64,000 nucleotides of DNA from MW101C3 sp943367595 (GCA_943367595.1 CALRJS020000018.1:7639-71638), one strand, 5' to 3'. Shown: positions 7,706 through 16,180, numbered from the stretch's first letter. Made by a program: numbers and translations. Notes: generated from the letters alone by a model not told the origin.

Positions 7706-9178
7706 ATGGCTGGGATGTTCGCCCCCTCGGCGCTGCCGAAGGTCTTCCATCGGTCCGCTGCACCTTCACTGGTGCCGTGCCTTGGCCTTGCCGCTCTGGC
7801 CATGCCGCTGGCCTGGGCATGGCTGCCCGGCCTGCCGGCGGCCCATGCCCAGCAGTCGGCCCCTGTCCAGCAGCCGGCCACCCGGCCTGTGCCCCAGACC
7901 GCCAGAGCCAGCACCGATCCGAGTTTGCGGGTGCTGCTGCTGGAGGCGGCGGAGGTGCGGGTGGGCGGCGCCGGCGGTCTGCGCCTGCTTGATGCCAGCG
8001 GCCGTGAACGGCTCCGCCTTCCCGAAGGCGCTGCCCTGGCCCTGCGCCCTGCCGGCAGCGGCGTGCGGGTGGAGGTGGTGGCGCCGCTGGCGCAAGGCAC
8101 GGCGCCGGCGCCGCTCAGCCTGGCGGAAGCCTGGATCGAGGCCGGCCCGTCACCCGGCGGCGACGCTGTGCTGCAGCTGCAGAACCGCGCCTACCGGGGG
8201 CGGCTGATGGTGCGCCCGGCCGCCGCCGCGCTGCGGGTGGTCAATGTGGTGCCCCTCGAGACCTACCTCCCCAGTGTGGTGGGCAGCGAGATGCCTGCGA
8301 GCTGGCCCCTGGAGGCCTTGCGAGCCCAGGCCGTGGCGGCGCGCACCTACGCCCTGCGTCAGCGCCGCCCCGACCAGCCCTTCGACCTCAAGGCCACCGT
8401 CAGCAGCCAGGTCTACAAAGGGGTGGAGGCGGAGACCGCGTCCACCCGGGAAGCGGTGCGCGGCACCCGCGGGTTGGTGCTGACCCATCAGAACGCCCTG
8501 ATCAATGCGGTGTTCCACAGCAGTGCCGGTGGCACCACCGAAAACAGCGGCGATCTGTGGCAGCGCCAGATGCCCTATCTGGTGAGCGTCGCCGATTTCG
8601 ATGAGGCCTCACCGGTGAGCCGCTGGCGGCAGGAACTGCCACCCCCGCTGCTGGCCCGCGCCTTCGCCGAACTGGGCGGTGTGCAGCGCATCGACATCCT
8701 CTCCACCACGGCCAGCGGCAGGGTGCGGCAGGCCCGCGTGGTGGGCCCCAGTGGCCAGCTGCTGGTGAGTGGGGCGGAGCTGCGCAGCCGGCTGGGCCTG
8801 CGGAGCACGCTGGTGCGTTTCGAAGCGGCCCCCTTCAGCTTCCCCGAGCCCCAGGTGCCGCCTTCCACCTGGTTGTCGGCCACGGGCGTGCTGCTCTCGC
8901 TGCCGGCGCCGCCGCCGCTGCTGCCTCCTCCTAACCCCACGCTGGTGGCGGTGGGCCGCGGCTTCGGCCACGGCGTGGGCATGAGCCAGTGGGGGGCCCT
9001 GGCGATGGCCCAGCGCGGTAGCAGCTTCAAGGAGATCCTCCGCCATTACTACCGCGGCGCCCAACTGCGTCCGTACGGTGACATCGCCACACCACGTCTG
9101 GCGGCGGATGCGGGCGCTGCGTCAGGCTCCTCGCCATGGAGTCCCCGCCACGCGGCCCTGAGTTCCGCTCGCCCCTGA
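7706..9178 (+). CDS. SpoIID/LytB-domain protein, putative exported lytic transglycosylase
   Basis: The 490-residue product starts with a signal peptide (hydrophobic residues 25-45, cleavage near AHA-Q). After a repetitive Ala/Pro linker comes a SpoIID domain with the hallmark VVGSEMPASWPLEALRAQAV (acidic residue near 195) and the later GRGFGHGVGMSQWGA. SpoIID proteins cleave peptidoglycan glycan strands; in non-spore-formers such as cyanobacteria the role is probably cell-wall remodelling. The C-terminal 40 residues overlap the start of nagB by 43 bp. Confidence 0.85.
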   Translation: MAGMFAPSALPKVFHRSAAPSLVPCLGLAALAMPLAWAWLPGLPAAHAQQSAPVQQPATRPVPQTARASTDPSLRVLLLEAAEVRVGGAGGLRLLDASGRERLRLPEGAALALRPAGSGVRVEVVAPLAQGTAPAPLSLAEAWIEAGPSPGGDAVLQLQNRAYRGRLMVRPAAAALRVVNVVPLETYLPSVVGSEMPASWPLEALRAQAVAARTYALRQRRPDQPFDLKATVSSQVYKGVEAETASTREAVRGTRGLVLTHQNALINAVFHSSAGGTTENSGDLWQRQMPYLVSVADFDEASPVSRWRQELPPPLLARAFAELGGVQRIDILSTTASGRVRQARVVGPSGQLLVSGAELRSRLGLRSTLVRFEAAPFSFPEPQVPPSTWLSATGVLLSLPAPPPLLPPPNPTLVAVGRGFGHGVGMSQWGALAMAQRGSSFKEILRHYYRGAQLRPYGDIATPRLAADAGAASGSSPWSPRHAALSSARP

Positions 9179-9978
9179 GCGCGCCGGCCCTTTCCCCTTT
9201 TCTCCCTGAACCCACCGCAGCGCTGCCCGGCTGGCACGACCGGCTGGAGGTGTTCCCGGATGGGGAGCAACTGAGCGAGGCGGTGGCGGACGTCCTCCTC
9301 GACCACTTGTTCCTGCCGCAGTCCCTGCCGCTGGGGCTGGCCACGGGCCGCACGATGGTGACGGTGTACGCCGCCCTGCGGCGGCGCCTCGCGGCGCTGG
9401 CGCCTGCGGAGCGGGCCCGCTTGCTGGCCGGCTGGCGCAGCTTCAACCTCGATGCCTACGTCGGCCTGCCCCGGCACGATCCCCGCAGCTTCGCTGCTGA
9501 GATGGAGGCCCGGCTGATCGCACCGCTGGGTCTCTCCCCGGAGCAGGTGGCCCTGCCCGATGGCCTGGCCGCCGACCCTCAGGCCGAAGCCTCCCGCTAC
9601 AGCGCCGCGCTGGAGGCGGCCGGCGGTGTCGGCCTCCAGCTGCTGGGGCTGGGCAACAACGGCCATGTGGGCTTCAACGAACCCCCCTGTGAGGCCAGCC
9701 AGCGCTGCCATGTGGTGGAGCTCGATGCCGCCACCCGCGCCCAGAACGCCCCGGCGTTCGGTGGTGATCCAGAGGCCGTGCCGCGGCGGGCGATCACGCT
9801 CGGTCTGGCGGAGATCCTGGCGGCACAGCGGATCCTGCTGGTGGTGAGTGGTGCTTCCAAAGGGCCGATCCTGAGGCGGTTGCTTGAGGAACCCCCCAAC
9901 GCCCAGCTACCGGCCAGCTGGCTGCAGCAGCACCCGCGGCTCCGGCTGATGGTCGACCGCGCCGCGCTCGCCGGCTGA
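9136..9978 (+). CDS. nagB: glucosamine-6-phosphate deaminase family protein (NagB-like)
   Basis: NagB converts glucosamine-6-phosphate to fructose-6-phosphate and ammonia; the related 6-phosphogluconolactonases share the fold. The 280-residue product has FNLDAYVGL and LGNNGHVGFNEP, which favour NagB over the lactonase. It also has LATGRTMVTVYA at the sugar-phosphate site. The first about 35 residues are Pro/Ala-rich and may not be translated; the start at 9136 overlaps the previous gene by 43 bp, and a start further inside cannot be excluded. Confidence 0.8.
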   Translation: MESPPRGPEFRSPLSAPALSPFLPEPTAALPGWHDRLEVFPDGEQLSEAVADVLLDHLFLPQSLPLGLATGRTMVTVYAALRRRLAALAPAERARLLAGWRSFNLDAYVGLPRHDPRSFAAEMEARLIAPLGLSPEQVALPDGLAADPQAEASRYSAALEAAGGVGLQLLGLGNNGHVGFNEPPCEASQRCHVVELDAATRAQNAPAFGGDPEAVPRRAITLGLAEILAAQRILLVVSGASKGPILRRLLEEPPNAQLPASWLQQHPRLRLMVDRAALAG

Positions 9979-10096
9979 AGGCAGCACTTGCCAGCCCATC
10001 GCCGCTGCAGCGCCATCCGAAGAAGCCGCTGCGCCGGTTCTGCACGATCGGCAGCGAGGAGAGCGTTAAGCCGTTATCTCCACAACTCCTCGAACC

Positions 10097-10945
10097 TCAC
10101 GCCAGTAACGCCTCGATCAGGGCTTCATCGGCCTCCAGGTTGGCGGTCACGCTGCGGACGTCATCAAGGTCGTCGAGGGCATCGAGCATGCGCAGGCAGT
10201 GGCGCAGCGCCTCGGACTCCTCCAGGCGGCAGGTGGTGGAAGGGATCCAGCGGTGTTCCCAGCCCTTCACGCTCCAGCCCTGCTGCCGCAGGGCATCCTG
10301 CAGCGCCTCCAGGTCGGCGTAACTGCACACCACTTCGGCGGAGGCGTCGCCGCCTCCAGCGCTCCCACGACCTCCCCCCCCAGCAGGCCCGCCCTTGCCG
10401 GCTGCCGTCCCCCCTGCCGCTGGTTCGAACGTGTAGGTGAGCGCAGCGGGACCGCCTGCCATCTCCAAGGCCAGCAGGCTCTCCAGCAGGGCGTTCTCCT
10501 CAAGCTGGGGCTGCTCGATCCGCACCACGCCGCGATGCTCGAACAGGTAGCCCACACAGCCCACCTCGCCCAGGTTGCCCCCGTGCTTGCTGAAGGCCAG
10601 GCGCAGGTCGGCCGCCGTGCGGTTGCGGTTGTCGGTGAGCGCTTCCACCAGCACGGCCACCCCGCCAGGGCCATAGCCCTCGTAGCGGACCTCCTGAAAC
10701 TGATCGCCGTCACCGCTGCCCTGGCCGGATCCCTTGGCGATCGCCCGCTCGATGTTGTTGTTGGGCAGCCCGGCGGCTCTGGCCTTCTCCAGGGCCGTGC
10801 GCAGCTGGAAGTTGCCGGCCGGATCGGCCCCGGCGCGGGCGGCCACGCTGATTTCCCGGGCCAGGCGGGTGAACACCACGCCGCGCTTGGCATCGACCAC
10901 CGCCTTCTGGCGTTTGATCTGGCTCCATTTGCTATGGCCGGCCAT
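10097..10945 (-). CDS. YebC/PmpR family protein with a glycine-rich insertion
   Basis: YebC-family proteins act as transcription regulators or, as more recently described, translation factors that relieve stalling at proline motifs. The N-terminus MAGHSKWSQIKRQKAVVDAK and the segments RYEGYGPGGVAVLVEALTDN and FSKHGGNLGEVGCV are diagnostic. Unusually, about 35 residues rich in Gly and Ala (AAGGTAAGKGGPAGGGGRG) are inserted at about residue 200, between the second and third domains. That makes the protein 282 residues against about 245 in the family. It follows truB by 49 bp on the same strand. Confidence 0.92.
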   Translation of the reverse strand: MAGHSKWSQIKRQKAVVDAKRGVVFTRLAREISVAARAGADPAGNFQLRTALEKARAAGLPNNNIERAIAKGSGQGSGDGDQFQEVRYEGYGPGGVAVLVEALTDNRNRTAADLRLAFSKHGGNLGEVGCVGYLFEHRGVVRIEQPQLEENALLESLLALEMAGGPAALTYTFEPAAGGTAAGKGGPAGGGGRGSAGGGDASAEVVCSYADLEALQDALRQQGWSVKGWEHRWIPSTTCRLEESEALRHCLRMLDALDDLDDVRSVTANLEADEALIEALLA

Positions 10946-10994
10946 GGCTGGGTGCTGGGTGCGGGATCGGGAGGAAAGCGCCGACGCGGCGGCC

Positions 10995-11921
10995 TCAGCC
11001 GGCCGCGTCGAACACCAGCCGCGGCTGCAGGCGGCCGCCCGGGGCGGTGCGGGCCATGCCGGCCAGCTGGCCCTGCGGATCGAGGATCACCACGGGCTGG
11101 TCGAGCACGCTGGGATCGAAACCGGGCTCGCCGGAGCTGGAGACGGCGCTGGCGCAGAGGCTGCGGCCGCAGCGCCAGCCTGCCAGATCCGCTGCATCCA
11201 GCTGCTGCCAGGGCAGATGCCTGAGCGGCTGGAGGGGATCGACGAGGGGCGGCAGGGGCGCCCCGCTCTCCAGCGCCTCCAGGCTGACGCTGCCGCTCAG
11301 CGTGAAGCCGAGCGCTTCGGTGCGGCGCAGGCTGGCCAGGGCGCCACCGCAGCCCAGGGCGGTGCCCAGATCCCGCGCCAGGGAGCGGATGTAGGTGCCG
11401 GCGGAACAGCGCACCGCCAGCTCCAGCTGCTGGCTGGCTGGCTCCCAGCTCAGCAGCTCAAGCGCATCGATCTGCACCGGCCGCGCCGCCAGCTCCATCG
11501 TTTCGCCCCGCCGCGCCCGCGCATAGGCCCGCTCCCCATCCACGTGCACCGCCGACACCTGGGGCGGCTGCTGCAGGATCGAACCGCGGAAGCGCTCCAG
11601 GCAGGCGTCCAGGTCGTCGTGGTTGAGGGCGGGCACCGGACGGCACTCCAGCAACTCACCGCTGAGGTCATCGCTGCTGGTGCGCCAGCCGAGCTGGATC
11701 ACGCCGCGGTAGGCCTTGTCACTCGGCAGGTAGGGCAGCAGCCGCGTGGCGGCGCCCAGTGCCAGGGGCAACACGCCGGTGACGGCAGGATCGAGGGTGC
11801 CGCCGTGGCCGACCCGCTTGAGCCCGTAGCAGCGGCGCACCCTGGCCACGCAGGCGTGGGAGGTGAGGCCTGCCGGCTTGTCGAGCACCAGGAAGCCGCA
11901 GGGCGTAGGGGAGGCGGTCAC
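10995..11921 (-). CDS. truB: tRNA pseudouridine-55 synthase (TruB)
   Basis: TruB makes pseudouridine 55 in the T-loop of tRNAs. The 308-residue product begins CGFLVLDKPAGLTSHACVA and carries the catalytic-aspartate motif KRVGHGGTLDPAVTGVLP, followed by AYARARRGE and CSAGTYIRSLARDLG. The frame runs open to 12752 but those extra codons are an antisense shadow of the opposite gene; the GTG at 11921 is the nearest start. It is divergent from the transporter at 12051 and upstream of the YebC gene. Confidence 0.95.
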   Translation of the reverse strand: MTASPTPCGFLVLDKPAGLTSHACVARVRRCYGLKRVGHGGTLDPAVTGVLPLALGAATRLLPYLPSDKAYRGVIQLGWRTSSDDLSGELLECRPVPALNHDDLDACLERFRGSILQQPPQVSAVHVDGERAYARARRGETMELAARPVQIDALELLSWEPASQQLELAVRCSAGTYIRSLARDLGTALGCGGALASLRRTEALGFTLSGSVSLEALESGAPLPPLVDPLQPLRHLPWQQLDAADLAGWRCGRSLCASAVSSSGEPGFDPSVLDQPVVILDPQGQLAGMARTAPGGRLQPRLVFDAAG

Positions 11922-12050
11922 CGCGACATCGCTGCAGATGGCAGACGCCGGGAAAGGGAAGGCCGGCGGCGGTGCATCATCGCCGCCAGGGGGTGGCAGG
12001 AGCCAGACGGGGCTGCAGGCTGGGGTGCCTGTTCCCCCGGTGCCGCTTCT

Positions 12051-12791
12051 GTGCCAGTGCAACACCGCCGTGATCTGGCCTTCCTGGTGCTGGCCGGCCT
12101 CTTCCTCGGCACCATGGGCATGCTCAACATCCTTGGCCTCACCCGCTTCCTGAGCCTGGGCTCGATCGGCGGCTGGCCGATCGTGGTGGCGGTGGGTGCC
12201 CTGCCCTATCCCGTCACCTTCCTCTGCACCGACCTGATCAGCGAGATCTGGGGCGAGCAGAAGGCGGGGCAGGTGGTGTGGGTGGGCCTGCTGCTCAACG
12301 GCTGGATCGTGCTCATCCTCTGGCTTGGAGGGGTGCTGCCTGGCCTGGCCGGCACCGACTCCAGCACCTTCTTCGAGATGCGTCGCCTGGCCTTCGGCGC
12401 CGTGGGGGCCTCGATGGTGGCGTACCTGGCGGCCCAGTTCACCGATGTGCGGCTGTTCCATTTCTGGAAGCGCTTCAGCGGCGGCAAGGCCCTCTGGCTG
12501 CGCAACAACGGCTCCACCCTGGTGAGCCAGCTGGTGGACACCACAGCCGTGGTGTTGATCAGCCACTACGCCGCCCACGTGCTGCCGATCCGCCCTGGTG
12601 AGCCGGTGCTGCCCCAGCTGTGGGCGTTCATTCTCAGCGGCTACCTGTTCAAGTTTCTGGCCGCCCTGCTCGACACCCTGCCCTTCTATCTGCTGGTGGG
12701 CTGGCTGCGGCGCTGGCTGGAGGTGCCCGGCGACGGGGTGGAGCTGGGCCATGAAGACGCCCCCCTCCCGCTCCCTCAGCCCGGGAGCTGA
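12051..12791 (+). CDS. queuosine precursor transporter (YhhQ/VUT family)
   Basis: The 246-residue integral membrane protein has about six hydrophobic segments and the family-typical stretches YPVTFLCTDLISEIWGEQ and FRRNNGSTLVSQ-like RNNGSTLVSQLVDT. Members of this family (PF02592) import queuine or preQ0/preQ1 for queuosine in tRNA. The same window holds queA, so the cell can also finish queuosine from preQ1. The GTG at 12051 is preferred because the upstream frame overlaps truB antisense and codes no plausible protein. Confidence 0.85.
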   Translation: MPVQHRRDLAFLVLAGLFLGTMGMLNILGLTRFLSLGSIGGWPIVVAVGALPYPVTFLCTDLISEIWGEQKAGQVVWVGLLLNGWIVLILWLGGVLPGLAGTDSSTFFEMRRLAFGAVGASMVAYLAAQFTDVRLFHFWKRFSGGKALWLRNNGSTLVSQLVDTTAVVLISHYAAHVLPIRPGEPVLPQLWAFILSGYLFKFLAALLDTLPFYLLVGWLRRWLEVPGDGVELGHEDAPLPLPQPGS

Positions 12792-12844
12792 GCCGGCCGT
12801 GAGCGGCGGCCCCCTACCCTGACGGTCTGCCTAGGGGACCAGGA

Positions 12845-13630
12845 GTGTCCGAGTCAACCCAGACCATGACGGCCCCATCGGTGCTGCCCAGCCTCGATGT
12901 GGAGCGGTTTCTGCGGGACGGCTTCGGCCTGTTCGACCAGCTGGCGGCCTACGTGCAGCTGAGCCCCGGCGAACTGGAGCAGCGCCTGGCCCACAGCCGC
13001 AGCGACCTGGCGGCCCTGCACCCCGGCGCCACCGGTTTCGACCCGGAACGGGTGGAGGCCTTCTACGAGGAAACGGTGGGCCACGGCCACCTGCTCGAGC
13101 TTTCGGCCTGGCACCTCGGCAGTGGCGATTACATCGCCGACACCCTGCGCCTGCAGCAGCATCTGGCCCGGGGCCAGGTGCTCGACTTCGGCGGCGGCAT
13201 CGGCACCCATGCCCTGGCGGCGGCGGCGCTGCCCCAGGTGGAGCGGGTGTGGTTCGTGGACCTCAACCCCGACAACCGGGCGTTCGTGCGCCAGCGGGCG
13301 GAAGCCCTGGGCCTCGCCCATCGCCTCGGCTTCTGCCGCGATCTGAGCGATCCGGCCCTGCCGGCCGCGTTCGACACCATCGTCTGCCTGGATGTGCTGG
13401 AGCACCTGAGCCAACCGGCCGATCAGCTGGAGGTGTTCGCTTCACGCATGTCGAAGGAGGCGGTGGCCCTGCTCAACTGGTATTTCTTCAAGGGCTTCGC
13501 CGGCGAGTATCCGTTCCACTTCGATGACCCGCAGCTGGTGGAGCGTTTCTTCCGCAAACTTCAGAGCCGCTTCCTCGAGGTGTTCCACCCCTTCCTGATC
13601 ACCACCAGGGCGTATCGCCTCGCCGATTGA
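12845..13630 (+). CDS. SAM-dependent class I methyltransferase, substrate unknown
   Basis: The 261-residue product contains a clear SAM-binding motif I (QVLDFGGGIGTHALA, about residues 116-130), an acidic loop (VWFVDLNPDN) and motif IV (DTIVCLDVLEHL). A poorly conserved N-terminal half and the C-terminal HPFLITTRAYRL give no hint of the substrate. The GTG at 12845 directly follows an AGGA; an ATG at 12866 is an alternative. It follows the transporter by 53 bp and may be co-transcribed. Confidence 0.75.
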   Translation: MSESTQTMTAPSVLPSLDVERFLRDGFGLFDQLAAYVQLSPGELEQRLAHSRSDLAALHPGATGFDPERVEAFYEETVGHGHLLELSAWHLGSGDYIADTLRLQQHLARGQVLDFGGGIGTHALAAAALPQVERVWFVDLNPDNRAFVRQRAEALGLAHRLGFCRDLSDPALPAAFDTIVCLDVLEHLSQPADQLEVFASRMSKEAVALLNWYFFKGFAGEYPFHFDDPQLVERFFRKLQSRFLEVFHPFLITTRAYRLAD

Positions 13631-13792
13631 TCGGTCGGTGATTGAACAGTCTGGTGCCAGCCGCTTCAGCGGGGTGGAAAGGCTGGCGCCGAAGCGATGC
13701 CTGACGCAGGAGCGGAGCCAGATGCCAGAGCAGAGCTAAAGGCTGCAGAGCCCTCGTGTGCGGATGCACCAGGTTGTCAACAGCGCCCAAGC

Positions 13793-13833
13793 AAAAAAGA
13801 CCGGGAGGCTGGAGAAACAGCGGTCCCGGTCTT
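13793..13833 (-). terminator. Rho-independent terminator of the rplU-rpmA transcript
   Basis: On the minus strand AAGACCGGGA pairs with TCCCGGTCTT across a 17-nt loop and is followed by a T-run. It lies about 205 bp past the rpmA stop, so the ribosomal-protein mRNA would carry the repeat array at 13864-14045 in its 3' UTR. The rest of 13631-13863 shows no gene. Confidence 0.8.
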
Positions 13834-13863
13834 CAGTTGGAGTGCTTTGGTTTCAGGAAAAAG

Positions 13864-14045
13864 ACAGACCGCTGACGTTGAGCCAGGCTTGTGGAGTTGG
13901 GCCAAGCCTGGTCTGTGAGGTTCAGCTCAACCAGGCGTAAGAGGTTGAGCGGAGTCAGGCTTGAGAGGTTGAGCCAACCCAGGCCAGTGGCATTGAACCC
14001 GTACTGGCCTGTGGTTCAGGCCAGCTTGGGTTGTGGCGCTCAGCC
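13864..14045. repeat. degenerate tandem repeat, about 24-bp period, 7-8 units
   Basis: Contiguous units of 19-25 bp share a core resembling CAGGCTTGAGAGGTTGAGCC, from upstream of 13880 to the rpmA stop codon. No unique spacers separate the units, so it is a minisatellite and not a CRISPR array. The last unit reaches into the rpmA stop. Confidence 0.8.
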
Positions 14046-14303
14046 CAGGGCTACGTGGATGCGCTTGCGGTTGCGGAGGCCGCGCTTGATGGTCTCGAAA
14101 TTCACGACGCCATCGATGAGGGCGAAGAGGGTGTCGTCGGAGCCGCGGCCGACGTTGTTGCCGGGCAGCACGGAGGTGCCGCGCTGACGGATCAGGATCG
14201 ATCCGGCGCTCACGGTTTCACCGCCATAGCGCTTGACACCCAGCCGCTTGGAATTGGAATCGCGGCCGTTACGGGTGGAGCCTGTGCCTTTCTTGTGGGC
14301 CAT
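14040..14303 (-). CDS. rpmA: 50S ribosomal protein L27
   Basis: The 87-residue protein starts MAHKKGTGSTRNGRDSN, the glycine/basic N-terminus that reaches the peptidyl-transferase centre of the ribosome, and continues RLGVKRYGGETVSAGSI. It follows rplU by 51 bp on the same strand; rplU-rpmA is a conserved pair. The transcript probably ends at 13793-13833. Confidence 0.98.
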   Translation of the reverse strand: MAHKKGTGSTRNGRDSNSKRLGVKRYGGETVSAGSILIRQRGTSVLPGNNVGRGSDDTLFALIDGVVNFETIKRGLRNRKRIHVALG

Positions 14304-14354
14304 GGGGGCGAGGAAACGAAGGGTGGGCGAAAGAAGGAAGAAATGGAGCCGGAA

Positions 14355-14753
14355 TCAGGCGAGGGCCTTGCCTGCCACGGTGATCGACTCGACCCGCACG
14401 CGGGTGAGCTCCTGGCGGTGACCGTTTTTGCGGCGGGTTTTCTTCTTGGGCCGCATTTTGTACACGATGATCTTGGGGCCGCGGCGATGCTCCAGCACCT
14501 TGAGCTGAACCGTGGCACCGCTCACATAAGGGTGGCCGAGGGTGGTGGCGCCGCTGGCGTCACGCACGAGCAGCACGTTCTCCAGGGTGACGCTCTCGTC
14601 GACCTCTGCAGCGATGCGGTCAAGGTCGTAGTAGCGGTTCGGCTGGAGCCAGAACTGCTGGCCTGAGGCCTCGGCGATCACGTAGGTGCCGGCGCCCGGC
14701 GCTGGAGAGTCTGGGCTCGGCGCTGAGGTGCCGGTGGCGGGGGTGGTGCTCAT
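14355..14753 (-). CDS. rplU: 50S ribosomal protein L21
   Basis: The 132-residue product has the L21 core from about residue 23 (TYVIAEASGQQFWLQPNRYY) through KVLEHRRGPKIIVYKMRPKK to the family-typical C-terminal region. The first 22 residues (MSTTPATGTSAPSPDSPAPG) are a low-complexity extension absent from standard L21. It is the first gene of the rplU-rpmA operon and is divergent from kaiA, 177 bp apart, so the region 14754-14930 should hold both promoters. Confidence 0.97.
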   Translation of the reverse strand: MSTTPATGTSAPSPDSPAPGAGTYVIAEASGQQFWLQPNRYYDLDRIAAEVDESVTLENVLLVRDASGATTLGHPYVSGATVQLKVLEHRRGPKIIVYKMRPKKKTRRKNGHRQELTRVRVESITVAGKALA

Positions 14754-14851
14754 GGGTGCGAAGGCGTGGACAGGCTGCCCGCTCCTGGCCAGCGACCCTG
14801 TTGGGGATCACCGGACGGCTCGGCATTCAGGCCTGGCGCACATCCTGAAGA

Positions 14852-14867
14852 ATGGACAAGTGTCCAT
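14852..14867. promoter_or_regulatory. 16-bp palindrome between rplU and kaiA
   Basis: ATGGACA-AG-TGTCCAT is a perfect inverted repeat with 7-bp arms. It lies 63 bp before the kaiA ATG and about 98 bp before the rplU start, in the shared divergent promoter region. The shape suits a dimeric DNA-binding protein. It matches neither the cyanobacterial LexA box nor the RpaB HLR1 element as I know them. The function is inferred from symmetry and place alone. Confidence 0.5.
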
Positions 14868-14930
14868 CCTCCACTCCCAGAGTCCCGCCCGTCAACCTTA
14901 AGGTCTCCCAAACGTGGTTCCCCGCGCCGC

Positions 14931-15809
14931 ATGTCCCAGCCGGCCTTCACGATCGCCTCGCTGATTCGCGATCCCGGCCTCGACGCCGCCTGCGGGCAGT
15001 GGCTGCAGGAGGGGCGCTACGACGTGGTGCCCCTGGGCCTGGCCCCTGATCCGTTCGCCTCGCTGGCCGAGAGCTGGGAGACGTTCGATGCGGTGCTGCT
15101 GGAGCAGGGTGCCCTGCCTGAGGCACTCGATGGCTTGCGCCATCAGGGTTTGCTGCTTCCTGCCGTGGTGGTGGGCCCCGTGAGTGGGCAGCTCGATTAC
15201 CACGATGCCGAGGTGCATCTGCCCGCTGATCAGCTGGAACAGCTCAGCTACAGCCTGGATGCGGCGATCTCCCGCTTCCTGCGGCGCGGCAACGTGGAGG
15301 GGGCACAGCTGAGCGAACCCGGCGGGGATGGCTCCTGGCGGCTGTCGAGCCGCCTGCAGGAGCGGCTGGGCTATCTGGGGGTGTTCTATAAGAGGGATCC
15401 TTCGCGGTTCCTCCGCAACCTTCCTCCCCTGGAGCAGAAGGAGTTGTTTCTTTCCCTGGAGCGCACCTACAGAGATCTGCTGGTGAGCTACTTCAAGGAC
15501 GAGGCTGCGGCGAATCAGGCGCTGGAAAGCTTTGTGAACACTGCCTTTTTCAGTGATCTCTCCATCACCAAGACCGTAGCTATCCATGCGAATCTGATCG
15601 ACGAATTCTGGAAATTGCTCAAGCTCAAAGGTCAGAAAGATGACTTCCTTCGTGATTACCGCCTGGCACTCCTTGACGTGATGGCCCATCTCTGCGAGAT
15701 GTACCGTCGATCCCTGCCCGTCACCGAGCCGGCCCCAGGGCCGCGCGCCATCGCTGCTGCCACGCTTCAGGACCTTCGATCCAACCAACCTTCTGAGGTG
15801 CACCCTTGA
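14931..15809 (+). CDS. kaiA: circadian clock protein KaiA
   Basis: KaiA binds the KaiC C-terminal tail and stimulates KaiC autophosphorylation. The 292-residue product is full length: an N-terminal pseudo-receiver domain (residues about 1-130, lacking a phospho-aspartate motif), a linker, and a C-terminal dimerisation/KaiC-binding domain with YLGVFYKRDPSRFLRNLP and FVNTAFFSDLSITKTVAIH. Prochlorococcus lacks kaiA, so its presence separates this organism from that genus. The ATG at 14931 starts MSQPAFTIASLI. The stop overlaps the kaiB TTG by three bases (TTGA). Confidence 0.96.
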   Translation: MSQPAFTIASLIRDPGLDAACGQWLQEGRYDVVPLGLAPDPFASLAESWETFDAVLLEQGALPEALDGLRHQGLLLPAVVVGPVSGQLDYHDAEVHLPADQLEQLSYSLDAAISRFLRRGNVEGAQLSEPGGDGSWRLSSRLQERLGYLGVFYKRDPSRFLRNLPPLEQKELFLSLERTYRDLLVSYFKDEAAANQALESFVNTAFFSDLSITKTVAIHANLIDEFWKLLKLKGQKDDFLRDYRLALLDVMAHLCEMYRRSLPVTEPAPGPRAIAAATLQDLRSNQPSEVHP

Positions 15810-16180
15810 GCCTTCGCAAGACCTACATCCTCAAGCTCTATGTGGCGGGGAACACTCCCAACTCCATGCGTGCCCTCAAGACCCTGCGCAACATTCTGGA
15901 GCAGGAGTTCAAGGGGGTGTATGCCCTGAAGGTGATCGATGTGCTCAAGAATCCGCAGCTGGCCGAAGACGACAAGATTCTGGCCACCCCCACGCTCGCC
16001 AAGATCCTGCCACCGCCGGTGCGGCGCATCATCGGCGACCTCTCCGATCGCGAGCGGGTGCTGATCGGCCTTGATTTGCTCTACGATGAGCTCACCGAAA
16101 ATGATCTCTTCAATCCTGAACCCCACGCCGATGATGCCGATGATGCCGATGATGCCGGTGGTGCGGGCCAGATTCTGTAG
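15806..16180 (+). CDS. kaiB: circadian clock protein KaiB with Asp/Ala-rich tail
   Basis: KaiB is the fold-switching clock protein that binds phosphorylated KaiC and sequesters KaiA. The core is highly conserved (LRKTYILKLYVAGNTPNSM, ALKVIDVLKNPQLAEDDKIL, ATPTLAKILPPPVRRIIGDL). The protein is 124 residues against about 102 usual. The extra C-terminus contains three perfect copies of a 9-bp unit GATGATGCC (16130-16156) encoding Asp-Asp-Ala. It starts with TTG overlapping the kaiA stop, implying translational coupling. Confidence 0.96.
   Translation: MSLRKTYILKLYVAGNTPNSMRALKTLRNILEQEFKGVYALKVIDVLKNPQLAEDDKILATPTLAKILPPPVRRIIGDLSDRERVLIGLDLLYDELTENDLFNPEPHADDADDADDAGGAGQIL

Noticed and set aside
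11922..12752. N-terminal extension of the truB frame
   Set aside because: It runs antisense to the transporter and reads as Gln/His-rich noise; truB homology begins after the GTG at 11921.
13864..14045. possible CRISPR array
   Set aside because: The units are degenerate and contiguous, with no unique spacers, and no cas gene is near.
14754..14930. HLR1 (RpaB) or LexA box in front of kaiA
   Set aside because: The palindrome there does not fit either consensus.
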